Shown here: piece after piece, positions 1 through 8,114 of the stretch | Layout of the letters: every line of letters starts with the position of its first letter | Position numbering within the stretch: the stretch's first letter is position 1 | Source of the DNA: UTCHB3 sp964531325 | GTDB taxonomy: Bacteria; Bacteroidota; Ignavibacteria; Ignavibacteriales; Ignavibacteriaceae | DNA: 64,000 nt | Assembly (NCBI GenBank): GCA_964531325.1 | Contig: CAZHCW010000006.1 | Location: forward strand, 109,380-173,379 | Reading direction: 5' to 3' | Notes under the pieces: generated by a model | Database searches by the model: none | The model's input: the letters and a program-made list of their open reading frames with translations, nothing else | What the model was told of the DNA's origin: nothing | Program-made: the position numbers and the translations under genes

Positions 1-363
1 CAGATCACCCGAAAGAAATTTAAAGAAGACTTCTTCAGTAACCATTTTTTGGGATTTCCATTCTTTCAACCTGTTAAAGATTTTCATCTTTTCAGACTTC
101 CCTTTTCCTTCAAGCATCTCCTGGAAATTAAACGGAGGGAGCTGTGGTTTCGGGAAAAAGCGGGTGATGGTTTCACCCTCTTTTATGTACGGGAAAGCCG
201 AGGAGATTTTTAACGGATATCGATCAGAATAACCCGCGATGAAGCTCTCGAGCTCTTCATCCGAATAGAGGGTTTTTATCCCCCAACAGATGAGACCCCA
301 AAGGCTGTCGCTCCTCAGATTATCTCTGAAAGATGCCCTCGGTTTTAGATAAACTATTTTCAT
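1..363 (-). CDS. csm4: Csm4 (Cas5-group RAMP), N-terminal part; runs off the left edge
   Basis: Only the first ~121 residues lie in the window; the gene continues beyond base 1. The translation from ATG at 363 begins MKIVYLKPRASFRDNLRSDS and continues with LWGLICWGIKTL, the typical Csm4 start in which an N-terminal RAMP/RRM strand is followed by the S.TLWGAI-like helix. In type III-A effector complexes Csm4 caps the 5' end of the complex, holds the crRNA 5' tag and contacts Cas10. It lies 14 bases downstream of csm3 on the same strand, so it is the next gene of the cas operon; csm5, cas6 and the CRISPR array would be expected further left. Identification is by motif and position and is firm despite truncation by the window edge. 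Confidence 0.9.
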   Translation of the reverse strand, partial: MKIVYLKPRASFRDNLRSDSLWGLICWGIKTLYSDEELESFIAGYSDRYPLKISSAFPYIKEGETITRFFPKPQLPPFNFQEMLEGKGKSEKMKIFNRLKEWKSQKMVTEEVFFKFLSGDL

Positions 364-377
364 GTTGTTCCCGCTCT

Positions 378-1121
378 TTAGTTTGCTGAGATCTGGTCGA
401 GAGATTTCCATTCGACTTTGTTTTCATCAGAAACAGGTGCCACGCTTTTTATGTAGCTTTCGGTTCCGTTTTTATAGTCTTCAACCGACACTTGAACAGG
501 TTCAGTAAAGCGGAATTTCACCCTGCCGTAACCTCTTGAAATGCTGCCACCAAGCCCCGAGTGTTCCAACAATCTAAGAGCCTGATAAACTAATTTCAGA
601 TTCTCTTCATCCTTTTCATCGTAAACGCTGTAGATCATCTCAAGATCGAAGAAGGAACCTTTCACCACCCTTTCAAGAAATCTTGGGTTTGCCTCCGAAG
701 TCAAGCGGTTTATTGTGTTTTCCGGTTTTAATTCGGTGAACTGGAGTTCTGAATCGAGACTTTCCCACATCTTAACTGTCTGTTTTGAAGGATAAGCGTC
801 GCGAACCACGAGGCGGGTTGGCCCACCGGCAGTTCCCTTTTCAAAATTACCAAACACTCTGCAAATTTGATCATCCGGGTCTTTTGATTCGTAAGTATCA
901 CCTTTTGCGGTTACTTTCTCCATCGCATACTCGAGAAGCATCCTCATTTTCCCTTTTAAACTGGAACCGGGAATGAACGGGTAACTTGTGTTTGGGTCTC
1001 TTATTACGGGTGAGTCAACTCCACCGATTTCAAGTTTTTCTTTACTTCCGCCAATGTGTAAACCGGTTAAAGTTTCGATCTGGCCTCTTAAAACGATATT
1101 TTTTTTGAATTTAAGTGACAT
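378..1121 (-). CDS. csm3: Csm3 (Cas7-group RAMP backbone, target-RNA nuclease)
   Basis: Csm3 forms the helical backbone of the type III-A complex and cuts the bound target RNA at 6-nt intervals. The N-terminus has the family signature GLHIGGS followed by GGVDSPVIRDP and PFIPGSSLKGKMR. The Asp in VDSPVI (residue 36 from the chosen start) corresponds to the catalytic Asp33 of Streptococcus thermophilus Csm3, so slicing activity should be intact. A second glycine-rich stretch near residue 190 (SGLGGSISRGYGRVKF) is the usual C-terminal RAMP motif. The ATG at 1121 is preferred over the in-frame TTG at 1127 because AAGGAG lies 7 bases before it. The product is about 247 aa, normal for Csm3. It sits directly between csm2 and csm4. 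Confidence 0.97.
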   Translation of the reverse strand: MSLKFKKNIVLRGQIETLTGLHIGGSKEKLEIGGVDSPVIRDPNTSYPFIPGSSLKGKMRMLLEYAMEKVTAKGDTYESKDPDDQICRVFGNFEKGTAGGPTRLVVRDAYPSKQTVKMWESLDSELQFTELKPENTINRLTSEANPRFLERVVKGSFFDLEMIYSVYDEKDEENLKLVYQALRLLEHSGLGGSISRGYGRVKFRFTEPVQVSVEDYKNGTESYIKSVAPVSDENKVEWKSLDQISAN

Positions 1122-1132
1122 GTTCAATCTCC

Positions 1133-1534
1133 TTAGTTTTTAGGGTCTAAAAATTTATGATAAGCAACAATTGCTTCTGTAATCGAAAACAGATTTTGAA
1201 GTGCAAGTGGTTTTCTGGATTCCTCAACATTAACTGTAGTGTCAATCGCCTCTTTCATCAGTTCATAAAAAGGCTTTACTCTCGGTTGCCTTCCCGCTGC
1301 ATAAGCAAGTTTGGGTTTTAGCAGGATCAGGTCTCTTTCTATTTGGGCGGTTACTCTTTTTTCCGCTCTGAACTTGGTTCTGATGGAAACCACGGCTGAA
1401 TAAAAGTTTCTTAATTGAGTTGTCTTTACCTTGTCTTGAGTGAACTTCGTGGCATAAACATATCCTATACTGTCAATATCCGCCGGTGTGATACTCGAAA
1501 GGTCTCTTACATTGTCTAAATTTTGTAATGGCAT
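1133..1534 (-). CDS. csm2: Csm2 (small subunit of type III-A complex)
   Basis: Small, basic, mostly helical protein of 133 aa, the usual size of Csm2 (Cas11 group), which forms the inner filament of the Csm complex along the crRNA-target duplex. The central and C-terminal residues (FYSAVVSIRTKF, then LILLKPKLAYAAGRQPRV and FYELMKEAID) are typical of the family. The start at 1534 has AGGAG upstream at good spacing. It lies 15 bases after cas10 and 11 bases before the chosen csm3 start, in the canonical order cas10-csm2-csm3-csm4. Confidence 0.95.
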   Translation of the reverse strand: MPLQNLDNVRDLSSITPADIDSIGYVYATKFTQDKVKTTQLRNFYSAVVSIRTKFRAEKRVTAQIERDLILLKPKLAYAAGRQPRVKPFYELMKEAIDTTVNVEESRKPLALQNLFSITEAIVAYHKFLDPKN

Positions 1535-1549
1535 GATGATTACTCCTAA

Positions 1550-3961
1550 TTATTTGTTTTTTCTGTTTTTTAAAATCACAAAAGAAGCGGGCACAACAAA
1601 GTCTTCCACAAGTTCCTTGCTTCCTGTATTATTAATCAGTTTCGAGAGAAGGGCAACCTTTTTATTGGGCACCGCTCCGCTGTCATTAAGCTTTATTGCA
1701 GTTTCACCCACTTCCCGGGGAATTCTGGCGAGAGAATATTTGATTTTGAACATCTTCCTGAAATATTTGTCGATATTCAAAGTTTTGTCGGTATTCAACA
1801 TCGCCGTGGTTTGCCCAAGAAGGAAATGAACATATGCAGAAGTAATTTTTTCTTCCTGATTGGCAGAGTGCACAAGCCGGTCGAGCTGCCTGCCAAACTC
1901 TACAAGTTCCTCGGCACGGCTCCACCTGAATTCCTTTCCAAAGAGGGAAATGCTATCCTTCTGAAGAGAAGATTTTTTGGCTCTGTTCTCGGCTTCACCC
2001 GCATGTTTTGCAGCTTTATGAATCGGGTAACTGTCTTTACACAAATAACTTCCACCCGAGATCGTAAGGTTTTTATTCCCACACGAAAAGTGAGTGAATT
2101 CTTTCCTCAAATCGAATGCAAAGTTAATGGTGTTTATCCATGAGCCCACCACAAAGAGATCATCACCGCCCGAGTAGGTTACATATATATCCCACTTTTT
2201 GGCGATAAGATTAATGTGACCCGTAAAAAAGAGGTTAAGTGCTCTGGAAAGATTAACAGTTCTCGAGAGGGATTTTATGCTGTCAGATTCCTTTTCACGA
2301 TCGAGGCCAAAGCTGAAGATGCTTCCAAGATTATCCACATCCATCCTTAGAACCGAAAGAGCAGCGTATTCAAGAGCCACCCCCGACTCCTTGTTTGAGA
2401 GGGCTATGTCCTGAAACTCGAGCACTGAACCCTTGGAGTCCATCTGTGCCTGATTCCCGAGAAGTTTTACTCCTGAACTTACTGATGATGGACCAACTTC
2501 CTCAATTAAACCGCCCGGTATATCGAAGCTGTTAATATTGTAAATGGTCGCATGTTGTTTGTCACCTGTGGAGAGGAAATGTTTTGCAGCTTTATCACCG
2601 GAAACAATTCCCCAGGTAATTCCAAAACCGGGAAACGGAATTTCGATTTGATCGTAATCAGGGTGATATTCAGGTTTAAACGAAGAGGGGACAAACTTTC
2701 TGATAAGATAGTCTGCCTTTGGCAGAATCATCCCGATATCGGAAAACATCTCCGTTAATCGATAAAGAAATTGTTCATAACCCGCCAGATTGTCGAAGAT
2801 TACCTTTTCTTCACCGGTCGGTTTCACTTCATATTGCCGGTCGGGACCGTCAAGATTTATTGAAAACACCTCGGATAACGACTCGATACTTTTTTGTTTT
2901 TTCGCCGCCATCAGCCTGTTCGCTATGGTTCCATACCACTTCGAAAAGTTTTTGTAGAGAGAATCATCTGCCTCAAGAGTTTCGAGAATCAGATTTAATT
3001 CACCTTTCCAGGTGTGGAAAAACCACTTCTGAATCTTCTTTTTGGCTTTTATTATTTTCTCCCTGTTTTCTGTTGAATTGGGGACAACCATAACAAAATG
3101 CCCGCCACCATTTATCAACAGATTTGCCGATGACATGCCCGTCTGGTCGAGCAGATAACTGCTGAAGGTATCGGTTAACAGTGTCAGGTAAAACGACTTT
3201 CCTCTGAACTGTTTACTTCTTCCTTTTTGGCTGTTTTCTATCGGGTTTGTCTCTGAATAAATGAAATTTTGTATTCCACTCATATCAGCAGCCACTATAA
3301 GGAATGGCTTTGATGTGTCATCAGCTTCATTTATACACGCGGCAAGGGCAGTGGTGGTTTTCAGATGATCAAAAAGAGAGATGTCAGGTTTTTTGTCGTA
3401 GATCGCAGAACCGGTTTTGGAAAGGTGTTTTTCGAAAAGGAAGAGAAGACTATCGATAAGTTGCGGTAATTTTAGATCAGGAAGACCACAAATATCCTGC
3501 ACAAGATTATCGTAACTTTCTTTTGAGACCTTCACCATTTCAGCGTCTGAAGGAAGACCACTTTGATCTTTGATAAATGTTGCATTTATCTCTTCTATAT
3601 CGCTAACACCGGGTAAATAATAAAACAGCCCGTCAGGTTTTGGCAGGGTTGTTTCCACCAATGAAAGAACAGAGAGTAACGGTTTCCTTTTGGCGGAGGA
3701 ATCCTGCTTTGATTCATCTGTTTCCATCCGATCTGCGCGACTTATCAAGTCGGAAACGGGGTCTTTCTCACCTTTTAAGATGTCGAAAACCTCATTCTTG
3801 ATTGCTGCTGCCTCCGTATTCTTCGAAAGCGTTTTTTCGTAAAACCGGAAAACAAAGTCGGGCTTCTTCCCGCTAAATTCCTCCGGTAACTGCCATAAAA
3901 CTTTGTGAATATCGTGCAGCATCGCCGCAAGCATCACAGAGTATCTGTTTTTCTTCTCCAT
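1550..3961 (-). CDS. cas10: Cas10/Csm1, large subunit with HD nuclease and GGDD cyclase
   Basis: 803-aa Cas10 of subtype III-A. The N-terminal HD domain is present (LAAMLHDIHK, H16-D17), implying the single-stranded DNase associated with Csm1. The first palm-like domain includes the GGGHFVMVV stretch (about 285-293). The second palm holds LRMDVDNLG (about 538-545) and the intact cyclase motif SGGDD at 597-601. Cyclic oligoadenylate (cOA) synthesis from ATP upon target RNA binding is therefore predicted. An obvious four-cysteine zinc knuckle between the palms is not seen; cysteines are few (about 158, 209, 627, 641). A Shine-Dalgarno (GGGAG) precedes the ATG at 3961. The gene follows the Lon-like protease by 71 bases. 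Two intact catalytic centres and no frameshift indicate an active system. Confidence 0.98.
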   Translation of the reverse strand: MEKKNRYSVMLAAMLHDIHKVLWQLPEEFSGKKPDFVFRFYEKTLSKNTEAAAIKNEVFDILKGEKDPVSDLISRADRMETDESKQDSSAKRKPLLSVLSLVETTLPKPDGLFYYLPGVSDIEEINATFIKDQSGLPSDAEMVKVSKESYDNLVQDICGLPDLKLPQLIDSLLFLFEKHLSKTGSAIYDKKPDISLFDHLKTTTALAACINEADDTSKPFLIVAADMSGIQNFIYSETNPIENSQKGRSKQFRGKSFYLTLLTDTFSSYLLDQTGMSSANLLINGGGHFVMVVPNSTENREKIIKAKKKIQKWFFHTWKGELNLILETLEADDSLYKNFSKWYGTIANRLMAAKKQKSIESLSEVFSINLDGPDRQYEVKPTGEEKVIFDNLAGYEQFLYRLTEMFSDIGMILPKADYLIRKFVPSSFKPEYHPDYDQIEIPFPGFGITWGIVSGDKAAKHFLSTGDKQHATIYNINSFDIPGGLIEEVGPSSVSSGVKLLGNQAQMDSKGSVLEFQDIALSNKESGVALEYAALSVLRMDVDNLGSIFSFGLDREKESDSIKSLSRTVNLSRALNLFFTGHINLIAKKWDIYVTYSGGDDLFVVGSWINTINFAFDLRKEFTHFSCGNKNLTISGGSYLCKDSYPIHKAAKHAGEAENRAKKSSLQKDSISLFGKEFRWSRAEELVEFGRQLDRLVHSANQEEKITSAYVHFLLGQTTAMLNTDKTLNIDKYFRKMFKIKYSLARIPREVGETAIKLNDSGAVPNKKVALLSKLINNTGSKELVEDFVVPASFVILKNRKNK

Positions 3962-4032
3962 CGTTCTCCCATATTGTTATAAGTGATGGTTTGTTTAAAT
4001 TTTGTTTAACTGTTTTCTTCTTTAAGCAATCA

Positions 4033-5295
4033 TTAGGCTATATCAACAAATCTAAAATACTTTCCCGGAAGCATGATGTTGTTTCCTCTTCTATGCGCAA
4101 AAATCTGTGCCTCCACCCTGCCTTGACCTATCCCGATGGCGTATGCATTATTTGTCTGACTGTTATTTGACATATAATTTCCAAGATATTGATTAGCAGA
4201 TGGGTAGTCGATAACTATCAAAGTCAGATTTCTGCTGTCACCCGGATCAAATGCCATAAATGGCATAGGAAACACATTATATTTTACATTTGTATCTGTT
4301 TTCGAAACTGTGCAATGTATAACATTAAATTTCTTTTTCTCCTCATTTACAACTTTATCGTCCATTTTGTCATAAATAGTGATTTCCTTATCACCCACAT
4401 TTTCAGCAATGATCCTGCAGGTTCCAAGTTTATGCCGTTTCGTTTTGGAGAATCTAAAAAGCATGTCGATTTTTTTATTAAACACTTTTTCCAAAATATC
4501 CGGTATAGATTCGACCTCCAAAAAGAGCGATTCGTTTTCCCGGATATACTGTTTATCCGATCCACTAAAAGAATCACGGTGAGGAATCACAATCTTTTTA
4601 AGACCCGGATGCTCTTTTAACAAAAATGCGGTTTTTTCTTTGAGATTTGAGATTTTGGCAACCTTTTCAACATTCTCGAATGTCCCGGTAAAGATTAAAC
4701 CCGGATCAACGGGAATATCCGTGATGTTTGATATTGTGGCTATCAAAGCAGCAAAGTGAAAGGAGTCGCCCTCAATTTCAAAATCATTCCCGGTCATCAG
4801 CCGCTCTTCTTCTACACCATTTGAGTAAGCGGTGTAGTTCAACCCCCAGTTGAGCACTGTAACATCATTTTTCCTCTCAGGTTCTACTGCCCGGAGCTCA
4901 GTTTGAATGAACTGCCAGAACAATAACAATGAAGAATAAAAATTTCCGGTTGTTTTATCATCGGCTTTAAACCCCATGATTGGGGTTAAAACTTTTTCTG
5001 AGGCTCGCAGATACATAAGCCTGCATCCCGATTTGTTGTAAACCGGGAATGCAGCTCTACCGATAAAATGATCATAATCAATCGGAACGAGAGGCTGTTC
5101 AAGAATGTTTTCGATTTTCCGGATAGTATTAACATCAACGGTAGAGATAATTTCATTACTTCCTGTGAGGAGTTTTAACAAGGTTTTCACAGGGTATTTA
5201 TCAACGCCCGAAGATTTTTCGAATACTGTAATACATTCGGTCAGCGCAGAATGGTATTCTCCTTTCGCCAGGTGTTTTTTGATAACTGTTTCCAC
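4033..5295 (-). CDS. Lon-like (S16) protease encoded in the type III CRISPR operon
   Basis: 420-aa protein with a Lon-type proteolytic domain at about 140-275. It has the catalytic serine in EGDSFHFAAL (S178), a TGTF strand (203-206, counterpart of the Lon TGE strand), the catalytic lysine in SNLKEK (K219), and GLKKIVIPHRD (231-241), which matches the Lon GxKxVxIP strand. The Ser-Lys spacing of 41 residues fits Lon (43 in E. coli). There is no AAA+ domain and no membrane helix. The N-terminal ~70 residues look helical. The C-terminal ~140 residues (280-420) are beta-rich and unrecognised; no SAVED or CARF signature could be identified. The start is GTG at 5295 behind a strong GGAGGTG; the previous gene's stop lies 3 bases upstream. 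CalpL, a cOA-activated SAVED-Lon protease of other type III loci, is the closest functional parallel; activation and substrate here are inferred. Confidence 0.8.
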   Translation of the reverse strand: METVIKKHLAKGEYHSALTECITVFEKSSGVDKYPVKTLLKLLTGSNEIISTVDVNTIRKIENILEQPLVPIDYDHFIGRAAFPVYNKSGCRLMYLRASEKVLTPIMGFKADDKTTGNFYSSLLLFWQFIQTELRAVEPERKNDVTVLNWGLNYTAYSNGVEEERLMTGNDFEIEGDSFHFAALIATISNITDIPVDPGLIFTGTFENVEKVAKISNLKEKTAFLLKEHPGLKKIVIPHRDSFSGSDKQYIRENESLFLEVESIPDILEKVFNKKIDMLFRFSKTKRHKLGTCRIIAENVGDKEITIYDKMDDKVVNEEKKKFNVIHCTVSKTDTNVKYNVFPMPFMAFDPGDSRNLTLIVIDYPSANQYLGNYMSNNSQTNNAYAIGIGQGRVEAQIFAHRRGNNIMLPGKYFRFVDIA

Positions 5296-5298
5296 CTG

Positions 5299-6492
5299 CT
5301 ACACCTCCAAAGCCAGAAGGAATTCACCGGAAAATATCTCTTGATCATCACAGCTGATAGTGAAATCGAAAATACCGCTTTTAAAATCTTCATAGAATGG
5401 GAAAAAATGCTCATCGGGTGCATTGTCTTTTCTTTCCAAAGCGATTGTGTTTTCAGCCTTGTTTACCACTCTGAATGTAAATTCACCGGGGCAGATATCT
5501 GCGGCCACTATTACATTGAAGAAATATCCAACATTTTTGTATTCATTTACTGCAATAAAGATATTGCTATCTTTATGAAGGATGACGGTTTTTGATGGAA
5601 CAAGCCCCTCTACCTCTTTTTTGGAAGTGGCTGCCGCAAGTCTGTTGTGTTGAGACTTAAATATTTCATGCGATATCACCACCACATTCAGCTCTTCCAA
5701 ATAAGCAACCATACCATCCACAGGTTCAGAGATTATCTGCGAATTTTGGAACTCGATTTTTTTGTATTCAACTCTTGTCGAATCGGGGTCGTAATGTTCG
5801 GTTCCCGTTTGGGTATCACTTAATAATTCGTAATCGTGCCCCATCTTTTGAGTAAAAAAGTAGAGGTTCAGAAGTTTTTCAGTCTCTTCTTCATTCAGAG
5901 CACCAAAACAATTCTCAAGATTTGAGCAGAGTGTTGTGGAGTTGATCTCGGTCTCGATCATAAATTCCACTCCAAGAATTGAGTTTTCCGCAGGGATAAT
6001 CATATCATATTGATTCGCCAATTCGGTGTGCATCGAAACAGGCAGATATTCCACAAACTCGTCATCAATCTCCAGTTTAGGTCCGCCCGGTTGTTTTTCC
6101 ATTACTTCAGACAGTGAGCCAGGATTGGTAAGAATAAAGACATACTGCGTTTGGGCAATTGGAAGGTAAAACTTCCCGGGAGCACCTTTCAGGAAGGTGG
6201 AAACAGACCAAATCTGCCCCGCAGTAACTTCAACATCTTTTTCTTCCGGTAGCTGACGCGAAGCCGGTACACTATATGTCCGGGCTATATTCATAAGCCT
6301 CTCCACCCGCGAATCTTCCGGTTTGGTTAGCAGATTTTCGCTTGCAAATCTAATTTTATCCCTGTTAACGGGAAGATTCATCAACGATTCAACAATTCTT
6401 ATCTCAGATTCTGATGCCCTTCCGTTCAAATAATCCTGAATCAGATATTCGGGCAGCTCTCTTAGCGTTGTGTTTGTAAGCACGGGGTTCAT
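5299..6492 (-). CDS. Anti-sigma-like / MazF-like protein, candidate protease substrate (CalpT-like)
   Basis: 397-aa cytoplasmic protein without signal peptide or membrane helix. Residues about 12-75 are helical and resemble anti-sigma N-termini (LPEYLIQDYLNG followed by a region rich in Glu, Arg and Leu). Residues about 88-215 have the strand order of a MazF/PemK fold: AGQIWSV, QYVFILTNPG, EFVEYLPVS, a central MIIPAENSILG strand, then NCFGALNEEETEKLL, like the C-terminal helix of MazF. Residues 260-397 form a beta-rich unrecognised domain. It overlaps the upstream gene by ATGA and precedes the Lon-like protease by 3 bases, so co-translation is likely. CalpT, the MazF homologue cleaved by CalpL to free a sigma factor, is the model that fits best. 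Domain calls are by eye and moderate; the tight linkage is directly visible. Confidence 0.6.
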   Translation of the reverse strand: MNPVLTNTTLRELPEYLIQDYLNGRASESEIRIVESLMNLPVNRDKIRFASENLLTKPEDSRVERLMNIARTYSVPASRQLPEEKDVEVTAGQIWSVSTFLKGAPGKFYLPIAQTQYVFILTNPGSLSEVMEKQPGGPKLEIDDEFVEYLPVSMHTELANQYDMIIPAENSILGVEFMIETEINSTTLCSNLENCFGALNEEETEKLLNLYFFTQKMGHDYELLSDTQTGTEHYDPDSTRVEYKKIEFQNSQIISEPVDGMVAYLEELNVVVISHEIFKSQHNRLAAATSKKEVEGLVPSKTVILHKDSNIFIAVNEYKNVGYFFNVIVAADICPGEFTFRVVNKAENTIALERKDNAPDEHFFPFYEDFKSGIFDFTISCDDQEIFSGEFLLALEV

Positions 6493-7673
6493 ATAACAAA
6501 ATTCCTTCTAAATACTTCGGATAGTTGATCGATTGCGGCAAGAACATCATTATCATCAAAACCGTATCTGTCATCTTTTTTTATCTTATCCATCACCGTG
6601 TTAAAACCGATGAGGTAGTTGTAATAAGTTGCCTGGCTTACCGCCATAATTTCGAGTATCCTGTTTTTGATCTTTGATGAAATTGATTTATTTGTGTATC
6701 CACCAAAGAGAAGCGTTAATATAAAAGCGTTAAACTCCTCGGGTTTGAGCCTTTTAAGCAGCAGCTCGATGAGAATTTGCACATCGTCCGATACTTCTTC
6801 TTCAAACTCTTCAATCAGTTTTTTAAACGATTTCAGGTCTGTAACCAATGAAACGGTCTGATCGTCACCAATTGGCTCGAAGTCCAATAATATAGAGCGT
6901 GAAAACGCGGAGTTTTCCAATTCGGAAGCAGAAACATCCTCTTCGGAATCAATATCATCATCAGGATTTTCATCATCAGGGGGAACAAATGCAGGGGATT
7001 TTGTAATGTTAAATGCTTCTTCTTCTATCTCTTCTTCATCGTCATCAGGCTTTTCAAACCCACCGGTTTTGTTGTCATACTTTTCAAAATATCCTGCGAT
7101 TACATCAATCAGATCGTAATACCACACCTTTTCACTCAGTTCAAGTTCGTTTAGCACAGATTGAAGAGATAAAACTTTTGCATCCACATTGCGGAAATTT
7201 GTTGTAAAATATTTTTCACATTCGGCGAGGTCTGTCGGTTTTAACAGCTTAATTGACCTGGAAGTCCGGTTTTTGCCCGTTGACTGAACTTCAAGAATTT
7301 TCGCTTTTTCAAGTTTTTCGATTATCGTGTCGAGAGCATAGCGGGCATGTTTTTTACTCTCTTCCATATATTTGGTGCTGTAAAACTGACCGATAAGAAA
7401 ATTTAGAGTCTTTTTCACTGCGTCATCGTTTGGTTGTCTTGCAAGGAGAGCAAGCCCCGAGTCATCAAGTTTGTCGAGGATAAATTGATCCTCAAATTCC
7501 ACAATAAAGGTGCCCTCTACAGTATATCCAAAGTTTTCAAAATAGTTTGATCTTACTCTTCTTACCGAGAGGAAATAACTGTCTATCAGGTTGGCTATAA
7601 CCACAAACATGAGAGGTTCTTTTGGAGTACCTGTTTTATACCAGTCGATAAAACCATCAAGCAGTTTTCCCAT
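6489..7673 (-). CDS. HTH protein with acidic linker, possible sigma-like regulator of the CRISPR module
   Basis: 394-aa protein. The N-terminal ~200 residues are mixed helical and unrecognised, with a winged-helix-like stretch near 105-145 (ALDTIIEKLEKAKILEV followed by a basic RxSRSIKLL strand). Residues 207-256 form a strongly acidic, presumably disordered linker rich in Asp and Glu. The C-terminal region (about 297-365) contains LKRLKPEEFNAFILTLLFGG and, after a short insertion, VSQATYYNYLIGFNTVMDKI, resembling region 4 of sigma-70 factors or another helix-turn-helix with a recognition helix. The stop overlaps the start of the anti-sigma-like gene; the start (7673) abuts the stop of the MazF-like gene. 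By context it could play the role of CalpS, the sigma factor released in the CalpL system, but no region 2 (-10 recognition) was identified, so a sigma role is tentative. Confidence 0.5.
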   Translation of the reverse strand: MGKLLDGFIDWYKTGTPKEPLMFVVIANLIDSYFLSVRRVRSNYFENFGYTVEGTFIVEFEDQFILDKLDDSGLALLARQPNDDAVKKTLNFLIGQFYSTKYMEESKKHARYALDTIIEKLEKAKILEVQSTGKNRTSRSIKLLKPTDLAECEKYFTTNFRNVDAKVLSLQSVLNELELSEKVWYYDLIDVIAGYFEKYDNKTGGFEKPDDDEEEIEEEAFNITKSPAFVPPDDENPDDDIDSEEDVSASELENSAFSRSILLDFEPIGDDQTVSLVTDLKSFKKLIEEFEEEVSDDVQILIELLLKRLKPEEFNAFILTLLFGGYTNKSISSKIKNRILEIMAVSQATYYNYLIGFNTVMDKIKKDDRYGFDDNDVLAAIDQLSEVFRRNFVI

Positions 7674-8114
7674 CTAAGGCCTCCCGTGTTTTTTGAATTG
7701 ATATTTTATGAAGTTTTTTCTGGCTTCCAACAGTTCCTTCGTTTTGGGTTCCTTTAAAGCTCCCCGAAGATGAGTGGATGGATCTTCAAAAAGTTGTTCC
7801 ACTTTTATCTGTTTGGGTAATGCAAGAATGGCAAAAGATTGCTGATCGAGAATTTCATCTTCATAAGCCTTAACAGTTGAGTCTGTGGAAAGATTAAGGG
7901 GGACAATATTTTTGGTTCTGTAGCGTTTTGTGCTGATGGGGATTACAGTAACTGCCCGGATGTTCTGCAGCATTTCAGTAACATTTGTAGTAAAGTGAGT
8001 GGGACTCTCCGGGTGTCCAAACTTCAGAATTGTGTAGTGTATCTTGTAAACATTACCCGGAATTACGAAGCCCGAAGCTTCAAGTAACTCCCTTTGACGC
8101 TCTATGAGGTCCAT
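7674..8114 (-). CDS. MazF/PemK-like protein, first gene of the CRISPR-protease operon
   Basis: About 146 aa from ATG 8114, which is preceded by GGTGGAG; an in-frame GTG at 8177 would add 21 basic residues but has only a weak ribosome site. The core resembles the MazF/PemK fold: VIPGNVYKIHYT as the first strand pair, AVTVIPISTKRYRTKNIVPLNL as the central strands (the family has VxPITS and a following basic loop), and ILDQQSFAILALPKQIKVEQL as the Gln-containing strand and C-terminal helix region. MazF proteins are RNA endonucleases of toxin-antitoxin pairs, but the usual adjacent antitoxin is missing; the next gene is an HTH protein. It may be a signalling or nuclease component of the type III module. 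Fold similarity is judged by eye; catalytic competence is unknown. Confidence 0.5.
   Translation of the reverse strand: MDLIERQRELLEASGFVIPGNVYKIHYTILKFGHPESPTHFTTNVTEMLQNIRAVTVIPISTKRYRTKNIVPLNLSTDSTVKAYEDEILDQQSFAILALPKQIKVEQLFEDPSTHLRGALKEPKTKELLEARKNFIKYQFKKHGRP

Noticed and set aside
4189..4620. Rightward 143-codon frame inside the Lon-like gene
   Set aside because: It lies antisense to the conserved protease-domain coding region and its translation is low-complexity and Ile/Phe-rich.
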